Shown here one piece after another: positions 42,343 through 51,619 of a stretch of 64,000 nucleotides of DNA. The stretch covers positions 10,636 to 74,635 of the forward strand of contig JBJTCD010000053.1 in NCBI GenBank assembly GCA_046091665.1, in the 5' to 3' direction. The notes beneath the pieces are model-generated. The model ran no database searches. It worked only from the letters and a program-made list of their open reading frames with translations, and had not been told where the DNA came from. Source of the stretch: CAIUPE01 sp046091665. GTDB lineage: Bacteria; Pseudomonadota; Alphaproteobacteria; Rhizobiales; Beijerinckiaceae. How positions within the stretch are numbered: position 1 is the first letter of the stretch; each line of letters begins with the position of its first letter. A program made the translations under genes and the position numbers.

Positions 42343-43806
42343 TCAGTCCTCCAAAACCCATGTGTCTTTGGTGCCGCCTCCTTGCGAGGAATTTACAACC
42401 AAAGAGCCTTTTTTCAGCGCCACGCGCGTGAGCCCACCGGGTGTGATACGCACACGATCACCGACAAGCACAAAGGGGCGCAAATCAACATGGCGCGGTG
42501 AAGAGCCTTTGCCGACATTGGAAGGACAGGTTGAAAGACTCAATGTCGGTTGCGCGATGTAATTTGAAGGCTTCGCTGAAATTTTTTTGGCGAAGGTCGC
42601 ACGTTCCGCTTTGGTCGCATGGGGGCCGATCAACATGCCGTAACCGCCGGAACCATGAACTTCCTTCACAACGAGCGTATCGAGATTTTGAAGAACATGA
42701 GCGCATTCATCTTTGATCGAGCAACGCCATGTTGGCACATTTTTTAGAATGGGTTTCTGACCCGTATAGAATTCGATGATGTCGGGAACATAGGCATAGA
42801 CGGCTTTGTCATCAGCAATGCCGGTGCCGGGTGCATTCACGATTGTCACACGTCCCGCGCGATAAAGATCAAAGAGGCCTGGCACGCCAAGGGTGGAATC
42901 GGGTCTAAAAGTCAGCGGATCGAGATAGGCATCATCAACACGGCGATAAAGCACATCCACTTTTTCTTTGCCTGTGATGGTGCGCATATAAAGCGCGCCA
43001 TCTTCGACAAAGAGATCGGAGCCTTGCACCAATTCGACACCCATTTGATCGGCAAGAAAGGAGTGCTCGAAAAAAGCCGAATTATAAATGCCCGGTGTGA
43101 GAACCGCGATGGTCGGATCGCCTTTGCAGCCCGCGGGCGCGACACTTTCTAATGTCTGCCGCAATAATTCCGGATAACGTTCGACAGGCGCCACGCGATG
43201 GGCGGCAAAGAGTTCCGGGAAGAGATGCATCATCGCTTCGCGGTCTTCGAGCATATAAGACACGCCCGAAGGCGTGCGCAGATTATCTTCCAACACGAAG
43301 AAATCATTCTCACCCGTGCGCACAATATCAGTGCCGATAATATGCGAATAGATTTTGCGCGGCGGATCAAAGCCGATCATCTCAGGCAAAAAGGCTTCAT
43401 TGCCGGTGATCAATTCAGCAGGAATGCGACCCGCGCGGATGATCTCCTGACGGTGATAAATATCATAGAGAAAAGCATTGAGCGCGCGCACGCGCTGCTC
43501 GATGCCACGTTCGAGAAAACGCCATTCTTTCGCAGAAATAATGCGCGGAATCAGATCAAAGGGAATGAGCCGCTCATTCGATGCGCTGTCGCCATAGACC
43601 GCAAAGGTGATCCCGAGACGGCGAAAAATAGCCTCGGCCTCTTCCTGCTTTTTGGCCATAAGCCCGCGCGATTGTTGGGAGAGCCAGTCGGCGAGTTTTT
43701 GATAGGCGGGACGGATGCTGCCATCAGGGCGGACCATCTCATCGAACCCGGCGGAGGGACGCGTTGTGCCGCCGCTTTGATCATTGACTGCCTGAATTTT
43801 CATCAT
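42343..43806 (-). CDS. Circularly permuted ATP-grasp protein (Anbu operon)
   Basis: The 487-residue protein has FDEMVRPDGSIRPAYQKLADWL and RLGITFAVYGD near the N-terminus. ERLIPFDLIPRIISAKEW, FVLEDNLRTPSGVSYMLEDR (acidic metal site), VDDAYLDPLTF and VVKEVHGSGGYGMLIGP follow, as in circularly permuted type 2 ATP-grasp enzymes. Such folds make amide or peptide-like bonds with ATP. It is the first gene of the run that ends with nagA. Confidence 0.93.
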   Translation of the reverse strand: MMKIQAVNDQSGGTTRPSAGFDEMVRPDGSIRPAYQKLADWLSQQSRGLMAKKQEEAEAIFRRLGITFAVYGDSASNERLIPFDLIPRIISAKEWRFLERGIEQRVRALNAFLYDIYHRQEIIRAGRIPAELITGNEAFLPEMIGFDPPRKIYSHIIGTDIVRTGENDFFVLEDNLRTPSGVSYMLEDREAMMHLFPELFAAHRVAPVERYPELLRQTLESVAPAGCKGDPTIAVLTPGIYNSAFFEHSFLADQMGVELVQGSDLFVEDGALYMRTITGKEKVDVLYRRVDDAYLDPLTFRPDSTLGVPGLFDLYRAGRVTIVNAPGTGIADDKAVYAYVPDIIEFYTGQKPILKNVPTWRCSIKDECAHVLQNLDTLVVKEVHGSGGYGMLIGPHATKAERATFAKKISAKPSNYIAQPTLSLSTCPSNVGKGSSPRHVDLRPFVLVGDRVRITPGGLTRVALKKGSLVVNSSQGGGTKDTWVLED

Positions 43807-43961
43807 TTCGTCCGGTTAGGCCTGATAAATTCATTCTTTCAATCTTGAGAGCAAAAGCCAAGCCATTCCTTTTGCGAGGGGCAGCGTCGGGCTTTGACGG
43901 GCTTTCCAGCGCCCGTTCTGAGCATTAGATTGCTTCCCAAACGATAGATATTGGATGTCTT

Positions 43962-44849
43962 ATGGCCAATTTGAGAAAAAAGCCGCGCCAGGTCCGGATC
44001 GGGCGGCGCTCTTTTACAATCGTGGGCGGAACGCGCCGAACCTTTCGTGATCTTTATCATGAAAGTCTCGCGATGAGCTGGCCGAAATTTTTTCTGACCG
44101 TCGCCTCGATCTTTATCGCTACGAATCTTTTGTTTGCTTTCATTTATTGGCTCGGCGGCGATGTGATCGCGAACACGCAAGGCGGTTCGCTTGCGATGTT
44201 GTTTTTCTTTTCCGTTGAAGCGCTTTCAACGGTTGGGTTTGGCGATATGCATCCGGCTACCACTTATGGTCATCTCGTGGCGTCGATCGAGAATTTCTTT
44301 GGTTTGTTGTTTGTCGCGGTAACGACCGGTTTGATGTTCACGCGTTTTGCACGCCCGCAAGCGCGCTTTATGTTTGCGCGTCATCCGGTGGTGACGATGA
44401 TAGATGGAAAACCGACGCTGATGATCCGTGTTGCTAATGAGCGGCATAATGCGGTCTCTGATGCCTCAGCACGTTTGTGGATTTTGGCTGAAGGCAAATC
44501 AAAAGAAGGCCATCGCTTTCGCCGCTTTGTCGAGTTGAAATTAGAGCGCGTTGAAAATCCCGTATTCGTTTTATCATGGTCGATCTTCCATGTGATCGAT
44601 GAGGCATCGCCCTTGTATGAATTGCGCAAAGGCCAAGACGCTTCGCTCTCGACTTTGATTCTCACAATTGCGGGTTATGACGAAAATATGGCGCAAGAGG
44701 TAAGGGCGCGGCATTGGTATGATATCAAGGACATCCGTTGGGATCATCGTTATGCCGACATTATTGAGTCGCATCCGGACGGGTCGACCATGCTGAATTA
44801 TGATCGATTCCATGATCTGGAGCCCGATGGACACGCCGCCACAAATTGA
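43962..44849 (+). CDS. Inward-rectifier (KirBac-type) potassium channel
   Basis: A 295-residue protein with one slide helix, a first membrane helix (FFLTVASIFIATNLLFAFIYWL), a pore with selectivity filter TVGFGD, a second membrane helix (ENFFGLLFVAVTTGLMF) and a C-terminal immunoglobulin-like Kir domain (TRFARPQARFMFARHPVVTMIDGKPTLMIRVANERHN). It forms tetrameric K+ channels in the inner membrane. It is divergent from the ATP-grasp gene, 155 bases away. Confidence 0.92.
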   Translation: MANLRKKPRQVRIGRRSFTIVGGTRRTFRDLYHESLAMSWPKFFLTVASIFIATNLLFAFIYWLGGDVIANTQGGSLAMLFFFSVEALSTVGFGDMHPATTYGHLVASIENFFGLLFVAVTTGLMFTRFARPQARFMFARHPVVTMIDGKPTLMIRVANERHNAVSDASARLWILAEGKSKEGHRFRRFVELKLERVENPVFVLSWSIFHVIDEASPLYELRKGQDASLSTLILTIAGYDENMAQEVRARHWYDIKDIRWDHRYADIIESHPDGSTMLNYDRFHDLEPDGHAATN

Positions 44850-44880
44850 CGGCACGGGGTGAAAAGAAAGGCGTTAGATT

Positions 44881-46305
44881 ATGACCGATTATTTTAAATT
44901 CTATATCGATGGCCAATGGGTCGATCCGGTTGCGCTTAACCCCTTCGATGTGATCAATCCCGCGAATGAAGAGATTTGTGGTCGTATCGCGCTTGGGTCT
45001 TCAAAAGATGTCGATCGCGCTGTCGCGGCGGCGCGCAAAGCATTCACGACTTTCTCGCAAACAAGCCGCGAAGAAAGGCTCGCGCTTTTGTCGCGTGTGC
45101 TTGAGGTCTATCAACGCCGCATTCAAGATGTGGCTGACGCGATGACGCTCGAGATGGGCGCGCCGCGCGGTTTCGCAATGGAATGGCAAGCAGGCTCGGG
45201 CACCGCTCATTTTGAGTCGACGATTGAAGTGCTCAAGACCTATGAATTTGAGCGGTTGCAAGGCACAACTTTGATCATGCATGAAGGTATCGGCGTTGTC
45301 GGCATGATCACACCGTGGAACTGGCCGATCAACCAGATCGTTTGTAAAGTTGCGCCTGCGCTTGCAGCTGGCTGTACAATGGTGTTGAAGCCTTCAGAGA
45401 TCGCGCCGCTCTCAGGTATTGTCTTCGCTGAGATTTTGCATGAAGCCGGTGTGCCGCAAGGCGTGTTTAATCTTGTGCAAGGTGACGGCCCCACGGTTGG
45501 TGCAGCGATTGCTGCGCATCCCGATATCGATATGGTTTCATTTACGGGTTCGACACGCGGCGGCATCGCGGTAGCGAAAGCCGCTGCTGATACCGTGAAG
45601 CGCGTCGCGCAAGAGCTTGGTGGTAATTCCGCAAATATCTTGCTTGATGATGTCGATTTTGAATCGGCTGTCACCAATGGCGTTGCGAGTTGCTATATCA
45701 ATTCGGGTGAAAGCTGTGACTCGCCGCAACGGATGTTGGTGCCCCATCATCGTATGAATGACGTGATGGCGATTGCGAAACGCGCCGCTGAATCATACGT
45801 GCTCGGCGATCCGAATGATCCCAAAACAACATTGGGCCCGCTGATTTCAAAAGCGCATTGGGAGAAGGTACAAGGCCTCATTAAAATGGGCATTGAAGAC
45901 GGCGCGACTCTTGTCACCGGCGGTCTTGGTCTTCCCGACGGAATTACGCGTGGCTATTTCGCCAAGCCTACAATATTCGGCAATGTCACCCGGAATATGC
46001 GTATTGCGAAGAATGAAATCTTCGGCATGACTTTGATGATCATGGGCTATGGCTCGATTGATGAGGCGCTCGAGATTGCGCATGATACCGAATATGGACT
46101 TGCGGGCTATGTGCAATCAGCTGACGTAGAGAAGGCGAGGGCGGTGGCACGCCGTTTGCGCGTTGGCGCCGTGCAGATTAATTACCCGGCCTTTGATCCT
46201 TTCTCGGCCTTTGGCGGCTATAAGCAATCAGGCAATGGCCGCGAATATGGCGCATTTGGTCTGCATGATTATCTCGAGACGAAATGTCTGATCGGGTATA
46301 AATAG
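44881..46305 (+). CDS. NAD(P)-dependent aldehyde dehydrogenase
   Basis: The 474-residue protein shows ALDH motifs: TPWNWPINQIVCKVAPALAAGCTMVLKPSE, FTGSTRGGIAVAKAAA, the catalytic Glu in AQELGGNSANILLDD, the catalytic Cys in INSGESCDSPQRMLVP, and the C-terminal FDPFSAFGGYKQSGNGREYG. It oxidises an aldehyde to an acid; the substrate is unknown. It lies between the channel and argC, with 31 and 27 bases spacing. Confidence 0.93.
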   Translation: MTDYFKFYIDGQWVDPVALNPFDVINPANEEICGRIALGSSKDVDRAVAAARKAFTTFSQTSREERLALLSRVLEVYQRRIQDVADAMTLEMGAPRGFAMEWQAGSGTAHFESTIEVLKTYEFERLQGTTLIMHEGIGVVGMITPWNWPINQIVCKVAPALAAGCTMVLKPSEIAPLSGIVFAEILHEAGVPQGVFNLVQGDGPTVGAAIAAHPDIDMVSFTGSTRGGIAVAKAAADTVKRVAQELGGNSANILLDDVDFESAVTNGVASCYINSGESCDSPQRMLVPHHRMNDVMAIAKRAAESYVLGDPNDPKTTLGPLISKAHWEKVQGLIKMGIEDGATLVTGGLGLPDGITRGYFAKPTIFGNVTRNMRIAKNEIFGMTLMIMGYGSIDEALEIAHDTEYGLAGYVQSADVEKARAVARRLRVGAVQINYPAFDPFSAFGGYKQSGNGREYGAFGLHDYLETKCLIGYK

Positions 46306-46332
46306 GCGCCATAATCGGGCGGAGAGAATGAC

Positions 46333-47259
46333 ATGACAGCAACGGTTTTCATTGATGGCGAGGCGGGCACAACGGGTTTAGGAATCCGCGAACGTCTTCA
46401 GCATTTCAAAGGCATCGAGATCAAAAGCATTGATCCTGTTAAGCGCAAAGATCCAAAAGCGCGTCAGGCTTTGATGGCCGAAGTTGATGCAGTCATTCTC
46501 TGTCTGCCTGATGATGCGGCGATTGAGGCCGTTAAGCTTGCTGATGAATTGGGCGCGAATGCGCCGCGCATTCTTGATGCCTCAACCGCGCATCGCGTCG
46601 CGCATGGATGGGTTTATGGCTTTGCCGAATTGCATCCCACTCAACGCGATATGATTGAAGGCGCGCATCGCGTTGCAAATCCGGGATGTTATCCGACAGG
46701 CGCGATTGCGCTTATTCGTCCGCTTGTCGATGCAGGTTTTATTCTTCCGTCTTATCCTGTGACTGTGAATGCGGTTTCAGGCTATTCGGGCGGCGGTAAA
46801 TCCATGATTGAATCTTATGAGGCAGGCATTGCGCCGCATTTTGAACTTTATGGTTTGGGCCTTACACACAAACATCTGCCCGAGTTACAAAAATATTCCA
46901 ATCTCGATCAACGTCCGATTTTTGTGCCTTCTGTGGGCAATTTCAAACAAGGCATGTTGGTGAGCGTGCCGCTGTATCTTGATCATCTTGAAGGTAAGCC
47001 GAAAGCCAAAGAGCTTCATGACGCCTATATCGAACGTTATGTAGGCTGCGAGCATGTGCGTGTGGTGCCGTGGTCGGATGCATCAATCACATCGGGTCGG
47101 CTGGAAGCGGAGTCACTCAACAACACCGATCTATTGGAATTGCGCATCTATGCGAATGAGAGTGCACGTCAAGCGGTGCTTGTCGCCAAGCTCGACAATC
47201 TCGGCAAAGGGGCGTCAGGGGCTGCGGTGCAGAACCTCAAACTCATGTTAGGGCTCTGA
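46333..47259 (+). CDS. argC: N-acetyl-gamma-glutamyl-phosphate reductase
   Basis: A 308-residue type 2 ArgC: FIDGEAGTTGLGIRERL, the catalytic Cys in RVANPGCYPTGAIALIRPLVDAGF, VSGYSGGGKSMIESYE and a C-terminal GKGASGAAVQNLKLMLGL. It is part of arginine synthesis. The shorter length compared with type 1 ArgC is normal for this class. Confidence 0.95.
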   Translation: MTATVFIDGEAGTTGLGIRERLQHFKGIEIKSIDPVKRKDPKARQALMAEVDAVILCLPDDAAIEAVKLADELGANAPRILDASTAHRVAHGWVYGFAELHPTQRDMIEGAHRVANPGCYPTGAIALIRPLVDAGFILPSYPVTVNAVSGYSGGGKSMIESYEAGIAPHFELYGLGLTHKHLPELQKYSNLDQRPIFVPSVGNFKQGMLVSVPLYLDHLEGKPKAKELHDAYIERYVGCEHVRVVPWSDASITSGRLEAESLNNTDLLELRIYANESARQAVLVAKLDNLGKGASGAAVQNLKLMLGL

Positions 47260-47304
47260 TTAATTTATTCCTGTCTTTGCCAGCGCATGTGAAGACCTCA
47301 TTCC

Positions 47305-47400
47305 GTCATGGCCAAGTTTAGCCCGGCCATCCAAGACTTTTTTAGAACGCGTTGCGTTAAGGCCTAAGTCGTGGATGGCAGGCACAAGGCCTGCCATGAC
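47305..47400. repeat. Intergenic palindromic repeat element
   Basis: Two 35-base arms (47305-47339 and 47366-47400) pair imperfectly; the outer eight bases (GTCATGGC/GCCATGAC) and the inner CCATCCA...GACTT parts match best. The second arm also folds on itself (ATGGCAGGC-ACAAG-GCCTGCCAT). The GTCATGGC...GGCCATCCA pattern resembles the dispersed palindromic elements of Rhizobiales intergenic regions. It lies between the convergent argC and glpX genes and may also serve as a terminator. Confidence 0.65.
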
Positions 47401-47448
47401 ACCGAAGTAAGTTCATTCGCTCGCAATGATGAATGGCAGGTCTCTCAT

Positions 47449-48456
47449 TTAATCGAGAAGGAACTTCGCCAACTCCCGATGCTCGCCATGAATGCGGCGG
47501 ACAGTGCCGGTGATTGAACGATAGACAATCGTTTCCGTTTCAATCACATCTTTTTTGAAACGAACGCCATGCATAAGCGCACCATCGGTCACACCAGTGG
47601 CTGATACAATCACGTCATCAGCTGCGAGTTCTGCCATATCATATTTGCGTTTGGGGTCTTTCACACCCATACCGCGCGCGCGCTCGATTTTTGCGGGCGT
47701 GTCGAGAATGAGACGGCCTTGCATTTGACCACCTACGCAGCGAAGCGCGGCCGCCGCAAGAACACCTTCCGGCGCGCCACCAATACCGAGATAAATATCA
47801 ATGCCCGTTTCTTGTTGCATCGCTGTGAAGATCACGCCGGCGACATCGCCGTCGGTGATGAGGCGAATGCTCGCACCGGTCTTTCTTACCGCTGCAATCA
47901 ACTCCGCGTGGCGCGGGCGATCCATGATCAGCGCGTTGATTTCATGTGGTTTCACGCCTTTGGCTTTCGCGAGCGCGTGGATATTCTCTTCAGGCGAGGC
48001 ATCAAGATCAACAATGCCTTTTTTGTAACCGGGACCGATCGCGATCTTGTCCATGTAAACGTCGGGCGCATAGAGAAGCGATCCGGCTTGCGCCATCGCC
48101 ATCACCGCAATCGCACCGGGCATGTCTTTCGCGCAGAGCGTGGTGCCTTCTAAAGGGTCAACCGCGATATCGACTTTCGGGCCCGTGCCATTGCCCACTT
48201 TTTCGCCAATGAAAAGCATCGGCGCTTCGTCGCGCTCGCCTTCACCAATCACGATTGTGCCATCAATCGGCAACTTGTTGAGTTCACGCCGCATCGCGTC
48301 CACCGCCGCTTGGTCGGCCGCCTTCTCATCGCCACGCCCGCGAAGGCGTGCAGCCGATACCGCGGCACGTTCGGTGACGCGCACCAGCTCCATCGACAAA
48401 ATGCGCTCGATGACCTCTTTCTGCGGAACGTGAATTTCGGTGTTCTGGGTCATCAA
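47449..48456 (-). CDS. glpX: Fructose-1,6-bisphosphatase class II
   Basis: The 335-residue protein has AADQAAVDAMRRELNKLPIDGTIVIGEGERDEAPMLFIGEKVG, DIAVDPLEGTTLCAKDMPGAIAVMA (metal and substrate site) and GVTDGALMHGVRFKKD. It is the gluconeogenic phosphatase. It follows hom, 30 bases upstream, and the aminotransferase gene, a combination common in Rhizobiales. Confidence 0.95.
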   Translation of the reverse strand: MMTQNTEIHVPQKEVIERILSMELVRVTERAAVSAARLRGRGDEKAADQAAVDAMRRELNKLPIDGTIVIGEGERDEAPMLFIGEKVGNGTGPKVDIAVDPLEGTTLCAKDMPGAIAVMAMAQAGSLLYAPDVYMDKIAIGPGYKKGIVDLDASPEENIHALAKAKGVKPHEINALIMDRPRHAELIAAVRKTGASIRLITDGDVAGVIFTAMQQETGIDIYLGIGGAPEGVLAAAALRCVGGQMQGRLILDTPAKIERARGMGVKDPKRKYDMAELAADDVIVSATGVTDGALMHGVRFKKDVIETETIVYRSITGTVRRIHGEHRELAKFLLD

Positions 48457-48486
48457 GCACTCCTAACGCTTATTTCTTTGGGCGAC

Positions 48487-49809
48487 TCATCCCCGCTCGA
48501 TGCGGATGAGTTGCGGTGGTTCCGCGATATGACCATCGGCCATCACCGCGTCAAGCGCGCGGCGGATCGCTTCTTCGGTTGTGGCGTAGGTAATCAAAAC
48601 AACGGGCACAGGTGTGCCGGCTTTCCCTGCAGGATCAGCCGCGCGTGAAGCCGGTGGGCGCTTTTGCACAATGCTTTCAAGCGAGATCTGTTGTTCAGCC
48701 ATGCGTGTGGCGATGCCTGCCGCAGCGCCCGGTTTGTCGCGCACTGTGAGGCGAATATAATAGCCGCCTTCATGGCGTTGCATCGGCGCTTGATCGGTTT
48801 GAGTCAAAGCTTTTGAGCTTACGCCCAAAGGCGGCACATGAAGACCACGCGCGATATCAACAAGATCGGAAAGCACCGAGGATGCGGTGGCATTACCTCC
48901 CGCGCCAGGTCCGACAAGCGTGATTTCGCCGACAATATCAGCAACCACATTCACGGCATTGGTGACACCCATCACTTGCGCAATCGCCCAATGCTTTGGC
49001 ACCATGGTGGGATGCACGCGTTGTTCAATGCCCGTTGATGTACGCTCGGCCACGCCAAGCAGTTTGATGCGATAGCCAAGCTCATCCGCCATTACGAGAT
49101 CGAGCGGTTTAATCGACGCGATGCCTTCAACATAAACCGCTTCAGAATCAATCTCGGTGCCAAAGGCAAGTGAGGTGAGAATGGAAAGCTTATGCGCGGT
49201 GTCAAAACCCCCAACGTCAAAAGTCGGATCGGCTTCGGCATAACCCAAACGCTGCGCGTCTTTAAGGCAATCCTCGAAAGTAAGACCTTCAAGCTCCATG
49301 CGCGAAAGAATATAATTGCAAGTGCCGTTCAAAATACCCGACACGCGCGTCACGTGGTTGCCCGCAAGTGATTCACGTAATGTTTTCACAATCGGAATGC
49401 CGCCCGCAACAGAGGCTTCAAAATTCAAGGCGACATTGTTATTCTCGGCCATCGTAACGAGGGCACTGCCATGTTTCGCGAGTAACGCTTTATTGGCCGT
49501 GACCACCGATTTACCGCTGGCTAGAGCCGCTTCAACGGTCTCTTTCGCTGTGCCATTAGCGCCACCAATTAATTCGACAAGCACATCAATATTGTTTGAT
49601 CGCGCGAGCACCACCGGATCATCAAACCACTCAAGATCTTTGATATCGAACCCGCGATCACGTGTTTTATCTCTCGCTGAGACGGCGACGACAATCATGG
49701 GGCGGCCAGCGCGGCTCGCGACGAAATTCGCGTTTTTTTGCAGCGTGCTGACAAGCGCCGCGCCCACGGTCCCAAGACCGATAACGCCGATACGGAGGGA
49801 AGAAGTCAT
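48487..49809 (-). CDS. hom: Homoserine dehydrogenase
   Basis: A 440-residue enzyme: an NAD(P) domain (IGVIGLGTVGAALVSTLQKN), VELIGGANGTAKETVEAALASGKSVVTANKALLAKHG, GGIPIVKTLRESLAGNHVTRVSGILNGTCNYIL and the catalytic segment TFDVGGFDTAHKLSILTSLAFG. A C-terminal ACT domain (YYIRLTVRDKPGAAAGIATRMAEQQISLES) suggests allosteric control. It leads to methionine, threonine and isoleucine. Confidence 0.96.
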   Translation of the reverse strand: MTSSLRIGVIGLGTVGAALVSTLQKNANFVASRAGRPMIVVAVSARDKTRDRGFDIKDLEWFDDPVVLARSNNIDVLVELIGGANGTAKETVEAALASGKSVVTANKALLAKHGSALVTMAENNNVALNFEASVAGGIPIVKTLRESLAGNHVTRVSGILNGTCNYILSRMELEGLTFEDCLKDAQRLGYAEADPTFDVGGFDTAHKLSILTSLAFGTEIDSEAVYVEGIASIKPLDLVMADELGYRIKLLGVAERTSTGIEQRVHPTMVPKHWAIAQVMGVTNAVNVVADIVGEITLVGPGAGGNATASSVLSDLVDIARGLHVPPLGVSSKALTQTDQAPMQRHEGGYYIRLTVRDKPGAAAGIATRMAEQQISLESIVQKRPPASRAADPAGKAGTPVPVVLITYATTEEAIRRALDAVMADGHIAEPPQLIRIERG

Positions 49810-49836
49810 GCGATCATTCCAAATTGAGGAGGTGGT

Positions 49837-51057
49837 TCAGCCTTTGGCCACCAGCGGGACGACGTTGTGCAATGTTTTGTCCGCAGTTTCAAGAAAACGA
49901 CGTATATTGCGCGCGGCTTGCCTTATGCGTTGCTCATTTTCAACGATTGCGATGCGCACATAATCATCGCCATGTTCGCCAAAGCCGATCCCCGGCGCCA
50001 CCGCCACATCGGCTTTCTCAACCATCAGCTTCGAGAATTCGAGACTGCCCATGCTCGTGAACGGTTCGGGAATCTTGACCCACGCAAACATCGAAGCACC
50101 CGGCGGATCAATCTCCCATCCGGCATTGCCAAAACTCTCAACCAATGCATCGCGACGATTGCGATAAACCGCGCGCATCTCATGAATGCAGTCTTCGGGA
50201 CCGTTGAGCGCGGCGGTTGCTGCCACCTGAATGGGCGTAAAGGCACCATAATCAAGATAGGATTTCACGCGTGCCAATGCGGCGATCAGTTTGGCATTGC
50301 CAACCGCAAAGCCCATGCGCCATCCCGCCATCGAAAAGGTTTTCGACATCGAAGTGAATTCAACCGCGACATCCATCGCTCCGGGTACTTGCAACACTGA
50401 AGGCGGCGGCGCGTGATCGTCGAAATAAACTTCCGCATAAGCCAAATCGGACAGAAGAATAAGCTCATGCTTTTTCGCAAAATCCACAAGCTCGCGATAA
50501 AAATCGAGCGACGCGATATAGGCAGTCGGATTGGCTGGATAACAGGTCACAAGCGCAATCGGCTTCGGGATCGAATGCGCGACCGCACGCGTGAGCGCGC
50601 GGAAAAATTCTTCATTCGGTTCCGCAGGTATCGAGCGGATCACACCACCCGCCATCAGAAAGCCGAACGCATGGATTGGGTAGGACGGGTTCGGCACAAG
50701 AACGACATCACCCGGCGCGGTGATCGCCTGCGCCATATTGGCAAAGCCCTCTTTCGAGCCGAGCGTGGCGATGACTTGCGTGTCGGGATTGAGCGTCACG
50801 CCAAAGCGGCGCTCGTAATAAGCGGCTTGCGCCCGACGCAGGCCCGGAATACCGCGCGAGGAGGAATAACGGTCGGTCCGCGGCTTCCCCACGGTTTCGA
50901 CGAGCTTTTCCATGACATGTTTGGGGGCGGGCAGATCGGGATTGCCCATGCCGAGATCGATGATATCCGCGCCTCGCGCACGCGCCGCCGCCTTGATGCG
51001 GTTCACTTGTTCGAAAACATAGGGCGGAAGGCGTTGGATGCGATAAAAATCATTCAT
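49837..51057 (-). CDS. Class I/II PLP aminotransferase (AlaC/LL-DAP aminotransferase type)
   Basis: The ATG at 51057 gives 406 residues starting NDFYRIQRLPPYVFEQVNRIKAAARARGADIIDLGMGNPD, typical of the group that includes AlaC and enzymes annotated as LL-diaminopimelate aminotransferase. CYPANPTAYIASLDFYRELVDFAKKHELILLSDLAYAEVYF and the PLP lysine in SMSKTFSMAGWRMGF follow. It probably transfers amino groups between pyruvate or glutamate and 2-oxo acids; the exact substrate is open. It precedes hom by 27 bases. Confidence 0.88.
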   Translation of the reverse strand: MNDFYRIQRLPPYVFEQVNRIKAAARARGADIIDLGMGNPDLPAPKHVMEKLVETVGKPRTDRYSSSRGIPGLRRAQAAYYERRFGVTLNPDTQVIATLGSKEGFANMAQAITAPGDVVLVPNPSYPIHAFGFLMAGGVIRSIPAEPNEEFFRALTRAVAHSIPKPIALVTCYPANPTAYIASLDFYRELVDFAKKHELILLSDLAYAEVYFDDHAPPPSVLQVPGAMDVAVEFTSMSKTFSMAGWRMGFAVGNAKLIAALARVKSYLDYGAFTPIQVAATAALNGPEDCIHEMRAVYRNRRDALVESFGNAGWEIDPPGASMFAWVKIPEPFTSMGSLEFSKLMVEKADVAVAPGIGFGEHGDDYVRIAIVENEQRIRQAARNIRRFLETADKTLHNVVPLVAKG

Positions 51058-51164
51058 CGGAGGGCTCGGTGTCGCGAGGAGATGGCGTGCTCTAGCATGA
51101 GAAGGTGCCGAATTCATGCGAAAATTAGATGCAAAATCTAAAATTTTTCTGAAAATGAGATGGC

Positions 51165-51509
51165 TTAAGGCGTTTGTCCGCCTACGGCTTCATTTTTAAG
51201 GCGCGCGGCTTCGAGTTGATCCTCGAGAGCTTTTAACTCTTCGGGCGTTAGTTTACGTGCGTTTTTCTTAGGTCCGGCCGGGGTTACCCCCACCGGCAGA
51301 TAAGTTAAGTCGGTTGTGCGGGTTTCTTTGACAAAATCCGCCGGTTCTTCGGCATTCGTGGCAAATCCGGCCCAGATCGCGAGATCTTTGAACGTGTTTC
51401 CGCTGCTTTTGCGTTCGCTTGCCGTCGTGGCGCATCCCGCCAGAAGGAAAGAGATGCTCAAAAGAAGGGAAGCGGCCTGGAAGCTGCGGGTCTGCCAAGA
51501 TTTTGTCAT
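51165..51509 (-). CDS. Small lipoprotein, function unknown
   Basis: The start at 51509 follows an AAGGA site and gives 114 residues with a lipoprotein signal peptide (FQAASLLLSISFLLAGC, lipobox LAGC). The mature part is hydrophilic, with TTDLTYLPVGVTPAGPKKNARKLTPEELKALEDQLEAARLKNEA, a short helical tail. The longer frame to 51665 lies opposite phaC and is not supported. It is divergent from phaC. Confidence 0.75.
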   Translation of the reverse strand: MTKSWQTRSFQAASLLLSISFLLAGCATTASERKSSGNTFKDLAIWAGFATNAEEPADFVKETRTTDLTYLPVGVTPAGPKKNARKLTPEELKALEDQLEAARLKNEAVGGQTP

Positions 51510-51619
51510 GACGTCCTTATACGACCAATTTACTGGCTCGACGAGCCTTGTTTCCGCGCTACAGTGGAGTCGTAAATCCGGCAAGGAAAACGTGCGTGAC
51601 GGCGCGGGGGGATCAGGGA

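Noticed and set aside
43198..43848. Plus-strand frame of 216 codons opposite the ATP-grasp gene
   Set aside because: It is a shadow frame; the minus-strand ATP-grasp protein has all family motifs.
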